Source: Burkholderia seminalis DSM 23518 (lineage in GTDB: Bacteria > Pseudomonadota > Gammaproteobacteria > Burkholderiales > Burkholderiaceae). Taken from it: a stretch of 32,438 nt of DNA. The stretch covers positions 1-32,438 of the forward strand of contig NZ_CADFDK010000026.1 of the NCBI RefSeq assembly GCF_902832885.1, read 5' to 3'. Shown here piece by piece: positions 1 through 8,495 of this stretch. A program made the position numbers and the translations under genes. The notes below the pieces were generated by a model that ran no database searches, was not told the DNA's origin, and saw nothing but the letters and a program-made list of their open reading frames with translations. How positions within the stretch are numbered: the stretch's first letter is position 1; the number at the start of each line of letters is the position of its first letter.

Positions 1-125
1 CGGTCGACGGCGTGTTCACGACGGTGCAGGACGTCGCGCAGACGGTGCTGTTCCTGTCGGCGTTCCCGAGCGCCGCGCTCACGGGCCAGTCGCTCGTCGT
101 CAGCCACGGCTGGTTCATGCAGTAA
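1..125 (+). CDS. hbdH: 3-hydroxybutyrate dehydrogenase, C-terminal end (partial)
   Basis: The open frame runs in from the left edge and stops at TAA 123-125. It encodes the last 40 residues of a short-chain dehydrogenase/reductase, ending [15 protein letters not shown]. That ending is characteristic of D-3-hydroxybutyrate dehydrogenase, the NAD-dependent enzyme that interconverts 3-hydroxybutyrate and acetoacetate in ketone-body and polyhydroxybutyrate turnover. The [19 protein letters not shown] stretch is the usual C-terminal helix and strand of an SDR. The Rossmann motif and the catalytic Tyr/Lys lie outside the window. The gene converges on the aminotransferase gene and the two share a bidirectional terminator. 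The family is firm; the exact substrate is inferred from the C-terminal signature alone. Confidence 0.82.
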   Translation, partial: VDGVFTTVQDVAQTVLFLSAFPSAALTGQSLVVSHGWFMQ

Positions 126-170
126 CGCGGGGGCGGGCGGCATGGCCGCCTGCCGGGTAGGGCGGCAGAA

Positions 171-198
171 AAAAACGCGCTCCGTGGAGCGCGTTTTT
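171..198. terminator. Bidirectional intrinsic terminator
   Basis: A perfect 12-bp stem (AAAAACGCGCTC / GAGCGCGTTTTT) closes a CGTG loop. A-runs and T-runs flank both sides, so it can end transcription from the left gene (+) and from the aminotransferase gene (-), which converge here. Confidence 0.9.
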
Positions 199-243
199 CA
201 TGTCGGAGGGCGGAGCCGTTGACGGCTGCCACCCGGTGCCGCG

Positions 244-1443
244 TTACTTCAGGACGGCCGCAATCGCGTTGGCGACCGCGTCGAGGTTGCGCGTGTTCAG
301 CGCGGCAACGCAGATCCGGCCCGTGCCGACCGCATAGATGCCGAACTCGTCGCGCAGGCGATCGACTTGCGCCGAGGTCAGGCCCGAATACGAGAACATC
401 CCGCGCTGTGCGTTGATGAAGCTGAAATCGCGATCGACGCCGCTCGCCTTCAGGCGCTCGACGAGACCGTTACGCATCGCGCGGATCCGATCGCGCATCT
501 CGCCGAGTTCCTGCACCCACGAGGCGTGCAGTTCCGGCGACGCGAGCACGGCTGCGACGACGGCGCCGCCATGGGTCGGCGGGTTCGAGTAGTTCGTGCG
601 GATCACGCGCTTCAGTTGCGACAGCACGCGCGTCGCTTCTTCCTTGCTCGACGTGATGATCGACAGCGCGCCGACGCGCTCGCCGTACAGCGAGAACGAC
701 TTCGAGAACGACGACGACACGAATGCGTTCAGGTCGGCCGCGGCAAACAGACGCACGGCGGCGGCATCGGCCTCGATGTTCTCGCCGAAGCCCTGGTACG
801 CCATGTCGAGGAACGGCACGAGATTGCGCGCCTTCACGACGTCGACGACCTGTTGCCATTGCGCTTCGGTCAGGTCCACGCCGGTCGGGTTGTGGCAGCA
901 CGCGTGCAGCACGACGACCGTGCCGGCTTCGTAGCCGTTCAGCGCCGATAGCATGCCTTCGAAGTTCACGCCGTTGGTGGCCGCGTCGTAGTACGGGTAC
1001 GCGACGACTTCGAAGCCGGCGGCTTCGAACAGCGCGCGGTGGTTTTCCCAGCTCGGATCGCTGATCGCGACCTTCACGTTCGGGTTCACGGTGCGCAGGA
1101 AGTCTGCACCGATCTTCAACGCGCCCGTGCCGCCCAGTGCCTGGGCCGTGACCACGCGGCCCGCCGCGATCAGCGGCGAGTCGTTGCCGAGCAGCAGCTT
1201 CTGCACGGCCGCATCGTAGGCGGCGATCCCGTCGATCGGCAGGTAGCCGCGCGGCAGGCCGGCCTCGACACGCGCCTGCTCGGCCTCCCGAACCGCGCGC
1301 AGCAGCGGAATCTTGCCGTCTTCGTTCGTGTACACGCCAACGCCGAGGTTGACCTTGGTCGGACGCGCATCGGCGTTGAAGGCTTCGTTCAGGCCCAGGA
1401 TCGGGTCGCGGGGAGCAAGCTGGACAGCGGAGAAGAGCGACAT
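244..1443 (-). CDS. tyrB: Aromatic amino acid / aspartate aminotransferase (class I, PLP)
   Basis: This 399-residue cytoplasmic PLP enzyme belongs to fold-type I, subgroup Ia (AspC/TyrB). It moves the amino group between aspartate, tyrosine or phenylalanine and 2-oxoglutarate. Visible residues are HNPTG (N185), D213 and Y216 in FLDMAYQGF, the Schiff-base lysine K248 in SSSFSKSFSLYGER with R256 following, and a C-terminal GTGRICVAALN that carries the carboxylate-binding arginine. Length is normal for the family. The ATG at 1443 is kept because MSLFSAVQLAPRDPILGLNEAF is the usual TyrB/AspC N-terminus. The gene stands alone, divergent from uvrB and ending at the shared terminator. TyrB versus AspC cannot be decided from sequence alone. 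Confidence 0.9.
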   Translation of the reverse strand: MSLFSAVQLAPRDPILGLNEAFNADARPTKVNLGVGVYTNEDGKIPLLRAVREAEQARVEAGLPRGYLPIDGIAAYDAAVQKLLLGNDSPLIAAGRVVTAQALGGTGALKIGADFLRTVNPNVKVAISDPSWENHRALFEAAGFEVVAYPYYDAATNGVNFEGMLSALNGYEAGTVVVLHACCHNPTGVDLTEAQWQQVVDVVKARNLVPFLDMAYQGFGENIEADAAAVRLFAAADLNAFVSSSFSKSFSLYGERVGALSIITSSKEEATRVLSQLKRVIRTNYSNPPTHGGAVVAAVLASPELHASWVQELGEMRDRIRAMRNGLVERLKASGVDRDFSFINAQRGMFSYSGLTSAQVDRLRDEFGIYAVGTGRICVAALNTRNLDAVANAIAAVLK

Positions 1444-1666
1444 GATGATTCGGCAGTAGTGAAAAGAGGGTCAGGCTTTCAGCCGGCAGGGCGGGCGCAG
1501 CGGACCGCGCGCCAACGGCACGGCGCCGGAAAGCGCAGCAGCCTGATATTGTAGCGAATTCGCGCCGGCGGGGGCGGCGAATCCGTCGCGATTCGCCGCC
1601 GAATCGCGATTTCGGGCGGCCGTGGCGCGTCAGGAGCCGACAGCAGTTCGCGCGGCCGCGAAGCGC

Positions 1667-1672
1667 TAGAAT
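1667..1672 (+). promoter_or_regulatory. Possible -10 box for uvrB
   Basis: TAGAAT lies 32 bases before the preferred uvrB start, which would give a short leader. No convincing -35 box is seen, and no clear LexA site is recognised in the 1444-1703 gap. If this is the -10, the upstream in-frame ATG at 1671 would not be transcribed, which favours the ATG at 1704. Confidence 0.3.
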
Positions 1673-1703
1673 GCTTTCTTTGCCCTTGCTCCGGCCGCAC
1701 TCC

Positions 1704-3794
1704 ATGTCCGAACATCATGCCGAAGTCGGCGACGCGCTCGACGAATCCAAATTCGTCACCTTCGAAGGGTCGCCGTTCCAGCTGTACCAGCCGTATCTGC
1801 CCGCCGGCGACCAGCCGACCGCGATCGAGACGCTTGTCGAAGGCGTCGGCGACGGCCTTGCCTTCCAGACGCTGCTCGGCGTGACGGGGTCGGGCAAGAC
1901 CTTCACGATGGCCAACACGATCGCGCGGCTCGGCCGCCCGGCGATCGTGTTCGCGCCGAACAAGACGCTCGCGGCCCAGCTCTATGCGGAGTTCCGCGAG
2001 TTCTTCCCGCGCAACGCGGTCGAGTACTTCGTCTCGTACTACGACTACTACCAGCCTGAGGCGTATGTGCCGCAGCGCGACCTGTTCATCGAGAAGGATT
2101 CGTCGATCAACGAGCACATCGAGCAGATGCGGCTGTCGGCGACCAAGAGCCTGATGGAGCGCCGCGACGTGGTGATCGTCGCGACGGTGTCGGCGATCTA
2201 CGGTATCGGCAACCCGTCCGAATACCACCAGATGATCCTGACGCTGCGCACCGGCGACAAGCTCGGCCAGCGCGACGTGATCGCGCGGCTGATCGCGATG
2301 CAGTACACGCGCAACGAGCAGGATTTCCAGCGCGGCACGTTCCGCGTGCGCGGCGACACGATCGACATCTTCCCGGCCGAACACGCGGAAATGGCCGTAC
2401 GCGTCGAGCTGTTCGACGACGAGGTCGAGACGCTGCACTTGTTCGACCCGCTGACGGGGCGCGTGCGGCAGAAGATTCCGCGCTTCACCGTGTATCCGTC
2501 GTCGCACTACGTGACGCCGCGCGACACCGTGATGCGGGCCGTCGAGACGATCAAGGAAGAATTGCGCGAACGCCTCGAGTTCTTCCATCGCGAGGGCAAG
2601 CTCGTCGAGGCGCAGCGTCTCGAGCAGCGCACGCGCTTCGATCTCGAGATGCTGCAGGAGCTCGGCTTCTGCAAGGGTATCGAGAACTACTCGCGGCATT
2701 TCTCGGGAGCGGCGCCCGGCGACCCGCCGCCGACGCTCGTCGACTACCTGCCGCCCGATGCGCTGATGCTGCTCGACGAATCGCACGTGCTGATCGGCCA
2801 GTTGAACGGGATGTACAACGGCGACCGCGCGCGCAAGGAAAACCTCGTCAATTACGGGTTCCGCCTGCCGTCGGCGCTCGACAACCGGCCGCTGAAGTTC
2901 CCCGAGTTCGAGCGCAAGATGCGCCAGGTCGTGTTCGTGTCGGCCACGCCGGCCGACTACGAGAAGCGCGTGACGGGGCAGATCGCCGAGCAGGTCGTGC
3001 GGCCGACGGGCCTCGTCGATCCGGAAATCGAGGTGCGGCCCGCGAGCACGCAGGTCGACGACGTGCTGACCGAGATCAACGCGCGCGTGAAGGCCGGCGA
3101 GCGTGTGCTGATCACCGTGCTGACGAAGCGCATGGCCGAGCAGCTCACGGAATTCCTGGCCGACCACGGCGTCAAGGTGCGCTACCTGCACAGCGACATC
3201 GACACGGTCGAGCGCGTCGAGATCATCCGGGACCTGCGGCTCGGCACGTTCGACGTGCTGGTCGGGATCAACCTGCTGCGCGAGGGCCTCGACATTCCGG
3301 AAGTGTCGCTCGTCGCGATCCTCGACGCGGACAAGGAAGGCTTCCTGCGCGCCGAGCGCTCGCTGATCCAGACGATCGGCCGTGCCGCGCGGAACGTGAA
3401 CGGCAAGGCGATTCTCTATGCGGACAACATGACCGATTCGATGACGCGCGCGATCGGCGAGACCGAGCGGCGCCGCGCGAAGCAGATGGCCTACAACGAA
3501 AAGATGGGCATCACGCCGCGCGGCGTCGTGAAGCGCATCAAGGACATCATCGATGGCGTCTACAACGCCGACGACGCGCGTGCGGAGCTGAAAGAAGCGC
3601 AGCAGCGCGCGAAATTCGAGGACATGTCGGAAAAGCAACTCGCGAAGGAAATCAAGCGTCTCGAGAAGCAGATGGCCGATTACGCGAAGAACCTCGAATT
3701 CGAGAAGGCCGCCGCGACGCGCGACCAGCTTGCCGTGCTGCGCGAGCGCGTGTTCGGCGCGAACGTCGGCGACCACATCAGCGGCGGCCGGTAA
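1704..3794 (+). CDS. uvrB: Excinuclease ABC subunit B
   Basis: UvrB is the damage-verifying helicase-like subunit of nucleotide excision repair. It is loaded by UvrA, opens the lesion with its beta-hairpin and recruits UvrC. The 696-residue protein shows Walker A GVTGSGKT (59-66), the hairpin region [10 protein letters not shown] (about 112-121), a DESH motif in place of DEAD, and the helicase motifs [20 protein letters not shown] and QTIGRAARN. The C-terminal UVR domain ([20 protein letters not shown]) binds UvrC. An in-frame ATG exists at 1671, but [17 protein letters not shown] at 1704 is preferred because a possible -10 overlaps the upstream codon. The gene is monocistronic. No obvious T-run terminator follows it. 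Confidence 0.97.
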   Translation: MSEHHAEVGDALDESKFVTFEGSPFQLYQPYLPAGDQPTAIETLVEGVGDGLAFQTLLGVTGSGKTFTMANTIARLGRPAIVFAPNKTLAAQLYAEFREFFPRNAVEYFVSYYDYYQPEAYVPQRDLFIEKDSSINEHIEQMRLSATKSLMERRDVVIVATVSAIYGIGNPSEYHQMILTLRTGDKLGQRDVIARLIAMQYTRNEQDFQRGTFRVRGDTIDIFPAEHAEMAVRVELFDDEVETLHLFDPLTGRVRQKIPRFTVYPSSHYVTPRDTVMRAVETIKEELRERLEFFHREGKLVEAQRLEQRTRFDLEMLQELGFCKGIENYSRHFSGAAPGDPPPTLVDYLPPDALMLLDESHVLIGQLNGMYNGDRARKENLVNYGFRLPSALDNRPLKFPEFERKMRQVVFVSATPADYEKRVTGQIAEQVVRPTGLVDPEIEVRPASTQVDDVLTEINARVKAGERVLITVLTKRMAEQLTEFLADHGVKVRYLHSDIDTVERVEIIRDLRLGTFDVLVGINLLREGLDIPEVSLVAILDADKEGFLRAERSLIQTIGRAARNVNGKAILYADNMTDSMTRAIGETERRRAKQMAYNEKMGITPRGVVKRIKDIIDGVYNADDARAELKEAQQRAKFEDMSEKQLAKEIKRLEKQMADYAKNLEFEKAAATRDQLAVLRERVFGANVGDHISGGR

Positions 3795-3910
3795 CTCTTT
3801 CCAAGCGTCACCGAAACCTTGCGGTAAAGCGCCTGTAAGCCTTGTCGGATCAGGGGTTTACGTGGCTCTTCGTTTGTTCCGAATCGGGTTCGGTGCTAAA
3901 CTTCGCCATG

Positions 3911-3929
3911 ATTGAGAATTGTTCGCATT
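3911..3929 (+). promoter_or_regulatory. Fur-box-like operator before ftrA
   Basis: ATTGAGAATTGTTCGCATT matches 15 of 19 positions of the Fur-like box before bfd. It sits 92 bases ahead of the ftrA start, in the 227-bp gap after uvrB. Iron repression of the ftr operon by Fur is the inferred role. Confidence 0.65.
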
Positions 3930-4021
3930 AACGTTCTTCGTCGCGTTAGTGTTTCCAGCGGGCGGCCCCGGCGGCGGCCCGGGTGTCGTCAAGATAGTCA
4001 GACAAATAACAAGGAGTGTCC

Positions 4022-4573
4022 ATGTTGGGTTCTTCGTTCATCCGCACGACGGTTGCGGTAGCGGCGGCGCTTGCCGCGATGTCGGCCTCGGCTGCCGAAT
4101 ATCCGATCGGCAAGCAGCAGATCCAGGGCGGCATGGAAATCGGCGCGGTGTACCTGCAGCCGATCACGATGGACCCGGAAGGGATGATGCGCAAGGCGTC
4201 GGATTCCGACATCCACCTCGAGGCCGACATCCATGCGGTCAAGAACAACCCGACGGGTTTCGCGGAGGGCGACTGGATGCCGTACCTGCAGGTCACGTAC
4301 AAGCTGACGAAGCAGGGCGACACGAAGTGGAAGGCTGAAGGCGACCTGATGGGCATGGTCGCGAGCGACGGCCCGCACTATGGCGACAACGTGAAGCTGA
4401 ACGGCCCCGGCAAGTATCACCTGACGATGGTCGTCAAGCCGCCGATGCAGTCGGGCCACATGGCATTCGGCCGCCACGTCGACAAGGAAACGGGCGTGGG
4501 TGCTTGGTTCAAGCCCATCACGCTCGAGTACGACTTCCCGTTCGCCGGTATCGGCAAGAAGGGCGGTTACTGA
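4022..4573 (+). CDS. ftrA: Periplasmic P19-type iron-binding protein FtrA
   Basis: This 183-residue exported protein belongs to the P19/Tp34 (iron transport) family, the periplasmic metal-binding component of FtrABCD-type ferrous iron uptake. A signal peptide occupies residues 1-25 (cleavage after MSASA). The mature part has the metal-site pattern DIHLEADIH (63-71) and a later KYHLTM histidine (about 133), followed by GHMAFGRHVDKETG. The ATG at 4022 follows AAGGAG (4011-4016) at ideal spacing, so it is preferred over the GTG at 4016. It is the first gene of a four-gene set (ftrA, ftrB, ftrC, ftrD), with a Fur-like box upstream. Homologous systems have been characterised in Bordetella, Brucella and Burkholderia; the exact metal chemistry here is inferred. 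Confidence 0.93.
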   Translation: MLGSSFIRTTVAVAAALAAMSASAAEYPIGKQQIQGGMEIGAVYLQPITMDPEGMMRKASDSDIHLEADIHAVKNNPTGFAEGDWMPYLQVTYKLTKQGDTKWKAEGDLMGMVASDGPHYGDNVKLNGPGKYHLTMVVKPPMQSGHMAFGRHVDKETGVGAWFKPITLEYDFPFAGIGKKGGY

Positions 4574-4588
4574 TCGGCAGCATCACGA

Positions 4589-4610
4589 ACGGCGCGCTTC
4601 GGCGCGCCGT
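4589..4610 (+). other. UUCG-loop hairpin between ftrA and ftrB
   Basis: A perfect 9-bp stem (ACGGCGCGC / GCGCGCCGT) closes a TTCG tetraloop, with no T-run after it. Such hairpins usually protect an upstream mRNA end or set relative expression inside an operon rather than terminate. Here it could keep ftrA transcripts more abundant than ftrBCD; that is inference. Confidence 0.6.
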
Positions 4611-4628
4611 CGGCGTAGAGAACCCAGA

Positions 4629-4961
4629 ATGAAAATTCCCCAGAAAATCGTTGCCGCAGCCGCTGCGCTGTGGCTTGCCGGCGCCGCACACGCGGCCGAT
4701 CTGCCGACGTTCAAGCTCGAGATGACGGACGGCAAGCTGAATCCCGCCCGCATCGAGGTGCCGGCCGGCCTGCGTTTCAAGATCGAGATCAAGAACACCG
4801 GCAAGGGCGCCGCCGAATTCGAGAGCGTGCAGTTGCGCAAGGAGAAGGTGCTTGCACCGGGCGCCGATTCGTTCGTGGTCGTCGCTCCGCTGTCGCCGGG
4901 CGAATACAAGTTTTTCGACGATTTCCACCAGCAGGCACAGGGCGTGATCGTCGCGAAGTAA
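4629..4961 (+). CDS. ftrB: Periplasmic cupredoxin-like protein FtrB
   Basis: This 110-residue exported protein has a signal peptide (1-22, ending GAAHA) and a single cupredoxin-like beta-sandwich (Cupredoxin_1 type): LEMTDGKLNPARIEVPAG, then FKIEIKNTGKGAAEFES, SPGEYKFFDDFH and GVIVAK. In FtrABCD systems this subunit is thought to help oxidise Fe(II) at the periplasmic face so the permease can import it. The classical His-Cys-His-Met copper set is not evident, which is common in this subfamily. The start at 4629 is chosen because the signal peptide begins there; an upstream extension in the same frame overlaps ftrA and has no signal sequence. It is the second gene of the operon. Confidence 0.88.
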   Translation: MKIPQKIVAAAAALWLAGAAHAADLPTFKLEMTDGKLNPARIEVPAGLRFKIEIKNTGKGAAEFESVQLRKEKVLAPGADSFVVVAPLSPGEYKFFDDFHQQAQGVIVAK

Positions 4962-5019
4962 CGCGTTTTATCTGCGTGCGGGCGTACGAGTCCCTTGCCC
5001 CGCGCGTCAGGAGGTATCG

Positions 5020-5862
5020 ATGGGTCAGATCTTGTTCATCGTCTGGCGGGAGAGCGTCGAAGCGCTGCTCGTCGTCGGCATTCTCTATGCATGGCTGAAA
5101 AACGGCGACGACGACGCGCGCCGCGGCCTGCCTTTCCTGTGGGCTGGCGTCGGCGTCGGCTTGCTGATGGCCGTCGGCCTCGGCGCCGCGCTGGTCGGTT
5201 TCACCGAAGTGCTGTCCGGCGACGCGCAGGACTACTTCCAGACCGCGATGGTGCTGATCGCGTGCGTGCTGATCGTGCAGATGGTGCTGTGGATGCGCCG
5301 GCACGGCCGCACGCTGAAGCGCGACATGGAGCAATCGCTGCAGCAGAGCACGCGCGATTCGAACTGGTGGGGCGTCGCCGTGCTGGTCGCACTCGCGATC
5401 GCGCGTGAAGGCAGCGAGACCGTGATCTTCCTGTACGGTCTCGGTTTCGGCCAGTCGGGTCACGTCGACGGCAACCAGATGCTCGCGGTCCTGATCGGTC
5501 TCGGCCTAGCGTTCTTCACGTTCTACCTGCTGCAGCTCGGCGGCAAGTACTTCTCGTGGCGGCATTTCTTCCGTGTCACCGAAGTGATGCTGCTGTTCCT
5601 CGGCGCGGGCCTGTTCCAGACGGGTGTCGACAAGCTGATCGACAAGGAAATCCTGCCGCTCGGCATCTCGCAGGTGTGGGATACGTCCGCGATCCTCGAT
5701 GACTCGGGCACGTTCGGCTCGCTCGTCGCGACGCTGACCGGCTATCGTGCGCACCCGGCACTGACCAACCTGGTCGCCTATGCGGTGTACTGGGCCGTCG
5801 TCTGGCTGCTGATGAAGCGCGCGAGCCGCCGTCCGGCCGTCGCCGCGGGCCGCGCGGCATGA
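5020..5862 (+). CDS. ftrC: Iron permease FtrC (FTR1 family)
   Basis: This 280-residue inner-membrane protein of the FTR1/OFeT family has about seven transmembrane helices. The two iron-conducting REXXE motifs are intact: RESVE at residues 10-14 and REGSE at 129-133. It forms the channel of the FtrABCD uptake system, receiving iron from FtrA/FtrB. AGGAGGT sits just before the ATG at 5020, an excellent ribosome binding site. Its stop codon overlaps the next gene (ATGA at 5859-5862), so ftrC and ftrD are probably translationally coupled. Confidence 0.95.
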   Translation: MGQILFIVWRESVEALLVVGILYAWLKNGDDDARRGLPFLWAGVGVGLLMAVGLGAALVGFTEVLSGDAQDYFQTAMVLIACVLIVQMVLWMRRHGRTLKRDMEQSLQQSTRDSNWWGVAVLVALAIAREGSETVIFLYGLGFGQSGHVDGNQMLAVLIGLGLAFFTFYLLQLGGKYFSWRHFFRVTEVMLLFLGAGLFQTGVDKLIDKEILPLGISQVWDTSAILDDSGTFGSLVATLTGYRAHPALTNLVAYAVYWAVVWLLMKRASRRPAVAAGRAA

Positions 5863-7256
5863 GCGTGGTCGCCGCAGTCAAGCCGGGCTGGCTCGCACAG
5901 GCCGGCCAGTGGATGCAGCGCCACGGCGCGCTGATCCGCGGCATCCAGTGGATCGTCGTCGCGGTCTACGCGTTCCTGATCATCGTCCCGGCGGTGTTGC
6001 CGCTGCCGGACGATTCCGCGCATCTGTGGAGCAATCTCACGCTGATCGCGCAGTTCGCGTTCTGGGGCATCTGGTGGCCGTTCGTGCTGCTGTCGATGGT
6101 GATGCTCGGCCGCGTGTGGTGCGGCGTGCTGTGCCCGGAAGGCGCGCTCACCGAATACGCGAGCAAGTTCGGTCGCGGCGGCCCGATTCCGCGCTGGATC
6201 CGGTGGGGCGGCTGGCCGTTCGTCGCGTTCGGGATCACGACGATCTACGGGCAGATGGTGAGCGTGTACCAGTACCCGCTCGCGGTGCTGTTCGTGCTCG
6301 GCGGCTCGACCGTCGGCGCGATCGTGATCGGCTTGCTGTATGGCCGCGAGAAGCGCGTGTGGTGCAAGTACCTGTGCCCGGTGAACGGCGTGTTCGGGCT
6401 GCTCGCGCGGCTCGCGCCGATGCGCTACAAGGTCGACGAGGATGCATGGCGCCGATCGTACAAGAACGGCGAGCACGGCCATCGCGTGATTCCGATCAAC
6501 TGCGCGCCGCTCGTGCCGTTGCGCAGCATGAAGGGGGCGGCGGCGTGCCATATGTGCGGCCGCTGCAGCGGGCATCGCGACGCGATCTCGCTGTCGTTGC
6601 GCTCGCCGTCCGACGAGGTCGTGAACCTCGGTGCGCAGCAGGCGAGCGCGTGGGACACCGCACTGATCCTGTACGGCCTGCTCGGTGTCGCGATCGGCGC
6701 GTTCCACTGGACCGTCAGCCCGTGGTTCGTGCAGATCAAGCAATGGCTCGCGGGCTGGCTGATCGACCGTGACATCACGTGGCCGCTCGAAACGAATGCG
6801 CCGTGGTTCCTGCTCACGCACTATCCGGATCGCAACGACGTGTTCTCCTGGCTCGACGGCGGGCTGATCGTCAGCTACATCGTCGGCACGGGGCTCGTGT
6901 ACGGCACGGCGCTGCTGATATTGCTGGGCGGCGCCACGCTGATGCTCGGCCGCTTCGATCGCGTGCGGCTGCATCATCTCGCGCAGGCACTGATCCCGAT
7001 CGCGGGAGCGGGCGTGTTCCTCGGCCTGTCGGCCACGACGCTGTCGCTGTTGCGCGCCGAGCATGTGCCGCTCGGGTGGGCGACCGACGTGCGCATCGCG
7101 ATCCTGGTCGGCGCCAATGCATGGAGCGCGTGGCTCGCATGGAAAGTGACGGGGCGCTATGCGGCGTGGCCGCGCCGGCTCGCGGCATTCGCGTGGTTCG
7201 CCGTCGGGTTGGCGGTCGTCGACAGTGCGTGGTGGCTGATGTTCTGGGGTTTCTGA
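5859..7256 (+). CDS. ftrD: Polyferredoxin-like membrane protein FtrD
   Basis: This 465-residue integral membrane protein of the NapH/RdxA-like polyferredoxin group is the fourth subunit of FtrABCD. Cysteine clusters are CGVLCPEG (C88, C92), CKYLCPVNG (C169, C173) and C215 with CHMCGRC (C230, C233, C236), enough for iron-sulfur or related redox centres. Hydrophobic helices flank them, including a group after residue 250. In Ftr systems it is proposed to carry electrons released when FtrB oxidises ferrous iron. It overlaps ftrC by four bases, is the last gene of the operon, and is followed by a strong terminator at 7341-7375. Confidence 0.92.
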   Translation: MSVVAAVKPGWLAQAGQWMQRHGALIRGIQWIVVAVYAFLIIVPAVLPLPDDSAHLWSNLTLIAQFAFWGIWWPFVLLSMVMLGRVWCGVLCPEGALTEYASKFGRGGPIPRWIRWGGWPFVAFGITTIYGQMVSVYQYPLAVLFVLGGSTVGAIVIGLLYGREKRVWCKYLCPVNGVFGLLARLAPMRYKVDEDAWRRSYKNGEHGHRVIPINCAPLVPLRSMKGAAACHMCGRCSGHRDAISLSLRSPSDEVVNLGAQQASAWDTALILYGLLGVAIGAFHWTVSPWFVQIKQWLAGWLIDRDITWPLETNAPWFLLTHYPDRNDVFSWLDGGLIVSYIVGTGLVYGTALLILLGGATLMLGRFDRVRLHHLAQALIPIAGAGVFLGLSATTLSLLRAEHVPLGWATDVRIAILVGANAWSAWLAWKVTGRYAAWPRRLAAFAWFAVGLAVVDSAWWLMFWGF

Positions 7257-7340
7257 CGGGTTTTGCATGCGGCTTCGGCGGCATGCATCAGCGTATCGAC
7301 GCAGGTGGACAGCATGCCTTCTGCATCGACCGCGCTAACA

Positions 7341-7375
7341 AAAAAGCGGCACGTCCTTCGACGTGCCGCTTTTTT
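7341..7375 (+). terminator. Intrinsic terminator of the ftr operon
   Basis: A 15-bp perfect stem (AAAAAGCGGCACGTC / GACGTGCCGCTTTTT) with a CTTC loop is followed by more T residues. It also has A residues on the left, so it could end hemP transcription from the other side. The bases from here to hemP (7376-7528) hold no gene I can support. Confidence 0.92.
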
Positions 7376-7528
7376 TCACCCTTGTGCGAGAACCAAAAAA
7401 AGTGGCTTGGCTTGCTGCAACGGCTGCTTGAGTGTGTTTGCACGAAGGGGTCTAGATCTCGCGTGCAAGCCGTTACGCTGGCTACTGCCCAACACCTCTC
7501 AGGGAGGTGGTCCCCACAATACTCTGTC

Positions 7529-7774
7529 TTACTTCGTCAGGATCAGTTTGCCGAGCCGCGTGGCACGCAACTGATACGTCTCTCCGTTGTGCGCGATGCT
7601 GATGTGGCTGTGGCCCTGCAATAGCGCGTCGCTATTTACGACCCGCGTGCCTGTGTCGCGGTTGCCGGCCGGTTTCGCCGGCGTGGTGACCGCTGCCGTC
7701 TTCTGGCGGCTGCTGGCCGCGGTGCCGGTCGTGCGGCGCAGGGTCAGCGTGGTCGGGCGCATGGTGTCGGTCAT
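7529..7774 (-). CDS. hemP: Hemin uptake protein HemP
   Basis: This 81-residue basic protein of the HemP/HmuP family has a conserved C-terminal half: VNSDALLQGHSHISIAHNG followed by YQLRATRLGKLILTK. HemP has been reported as a transcriptional activator of the hemin uptake operon in Burkholderia multivorans. The N-terminal 40 residues are low-complexity, rich in Thr, Ala and Arg. The start at 7774 is the first ATG; a second at residue 5 is possible, and no strong ribosome binding site is seen. A Fur box lies 42-62 bases upstream, so iron starvation should induce it. No haem receptor or ABC genes are adjacent, so it must act on genes elsewhere. Confidence 0.9.
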   Translation of the reverse strand: MTDTMRPTTLTLRRTTGTAASSRQKTAAVTTPAKPAGNRDTGTRVVNSDALLQGHSHISIAHNGETYQLRATRLGKLILTK

Positions 7775-7815
7775 TCGGTTTGATCGGTGACTGTCGATAC
7801 GATGGAATGAATTCT

Positions 7816-7836
7816 AAATGATAACTATTCCCATTT
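7816..7836 (-). promoter_or_regulatory. Fur box before hemP
   Basis: The central 19-mer AATGATAACTATTCCCATT matches the Fur-like box at bfd at 16 of 19 positions and the general GATAATGATAATCATTATC pattern. The surrounding 7795-7880 stretch is strikingly AT-rich, as expected for a promoter in this GC-rich genome. Confidence 0.75.
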
Positions 7837-7883
7837 ACAAAAACTCTTTATCGATCGAAACATCAGACTTGATAGCTTGAATC

Positions 7884-7905
7884 AAAAGGCGGCCCGCAGG
7901 CCGCC
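7884..7905 (-). terminator. Intrinsic terminator of the DUF1857 gene
   Basis: On the minus strand GGCGGCC-TGCG-GGCCGCC is followed by TTTT, starting 8 bases after the end of the gene at 7913. Confidence 0.75.
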
Positions 7906-7912
7906 GCCGCGG

Positions 7913-8431
7913 TCAGTGCAGCGGATCGGGGTCCTTGCGGCCCTGCGCGTATTCGCGGATCAGGCGCACCGTGTCGATGTCCGACGTGCGGTAGGCCTCC
8001 TTGACGATCCCGTGCGTCTGCCGCGCATCTTCGCTGTCGTCGGTGACGGTCAGCGTGGTGCGGTACTCGAAACGCAGGAACAGCGCGTGGTCGTCGCGTT
8101 CCTCGATCGTCATCGTCAGCGAGCCGCCGATCTCGCCATCGGCCGCGCGGATGTCGTAGCGAACCTGCTGGTTCGGCGTGAACGTGACGTGATCGCGCAC
8201 GGTCGCATGGCCGTAGTGCAACTCACGTTCGAGCGTCGTGTCCGTCCGTTCGAGGACGACGCAGCTGTCGAGGCCGAGTACGAACAGTTGCGGCTGTTCG
8301 GCGCGCAGCACGAGGCCCTCCCAGAGCTGGTCGCGGGTGAGGGTCGGCACGGCCGGATCGTCGGAATTGATCTGGATCAGGTGTTCGAAGTTCAAGGGGG
8401 CGGGTTCCTTCTGGGTGGCGGGCAGCCACAT
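7913..8431 (-). CDS. SRPBCC-fold protein (DUF1857 / AtaL-like)
   Basis: This 172-residue soluble protein has the START/Bet v1-like (SRPBCC) fold of the DUF1857 group. The clear family core is NFEHLIQINSDDP, then LTRDQLWEGLVLRAEQPQ and GLDSCVVLERTD. Such proteins have a deep hydrophobic pocket; the ligand is unknown. Homologues usually begin directly at KFEHLIQIN. A TTG codon at 8395 preceded by AAGGAA would give exactly that 160-residue form, so the annotated ATG at 8431 may be 12 codons too long. It is a single gene with its own terminator. Function is not predicted beyond the fold. Confidence 0.8.
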   Translation of the reverse strand: MWLPATQKEPAPLNFEHLIQINSDDPAVPTLTRDQLWEGLVLRAEQPQLFVLGLDSCVVLERTDTTLERELHYGHATVRDHVTFTPNQQVRYDIRAADGEIGGSLTMTIEERDDHALFLRFEYRTTLTVTDDSEDARQTHGIVKEAYRTSDIDTVRLIREYAQGRKDPDPLH

Positions 8432-8495
8432 GGTTCAAGAAGTTATTGTGACGCAAAACCACCGGTTTCGCGGCCCCTGCCGCCCCGATCGGGTG

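Noticed and set aside
1479-3776. A 765-codon minus-strand frame opposite uvrB.
   Set aside because: It is the mirror of UvrB codons in a high-GC gene, with no start signal or family match.
5778-7268. A 496-codon minus-strand frame opposite ftrD.
   Set aside because: Arg/Asp/His-rich composition typical of antisense shadows; the plus strand encodes a clear FtrD.
7263-7574. A 103-codon plus-strand frame after ftrD.
   Set aside because: It runs through the ftr terminator and overlaps hemP; composition is not protein-like.
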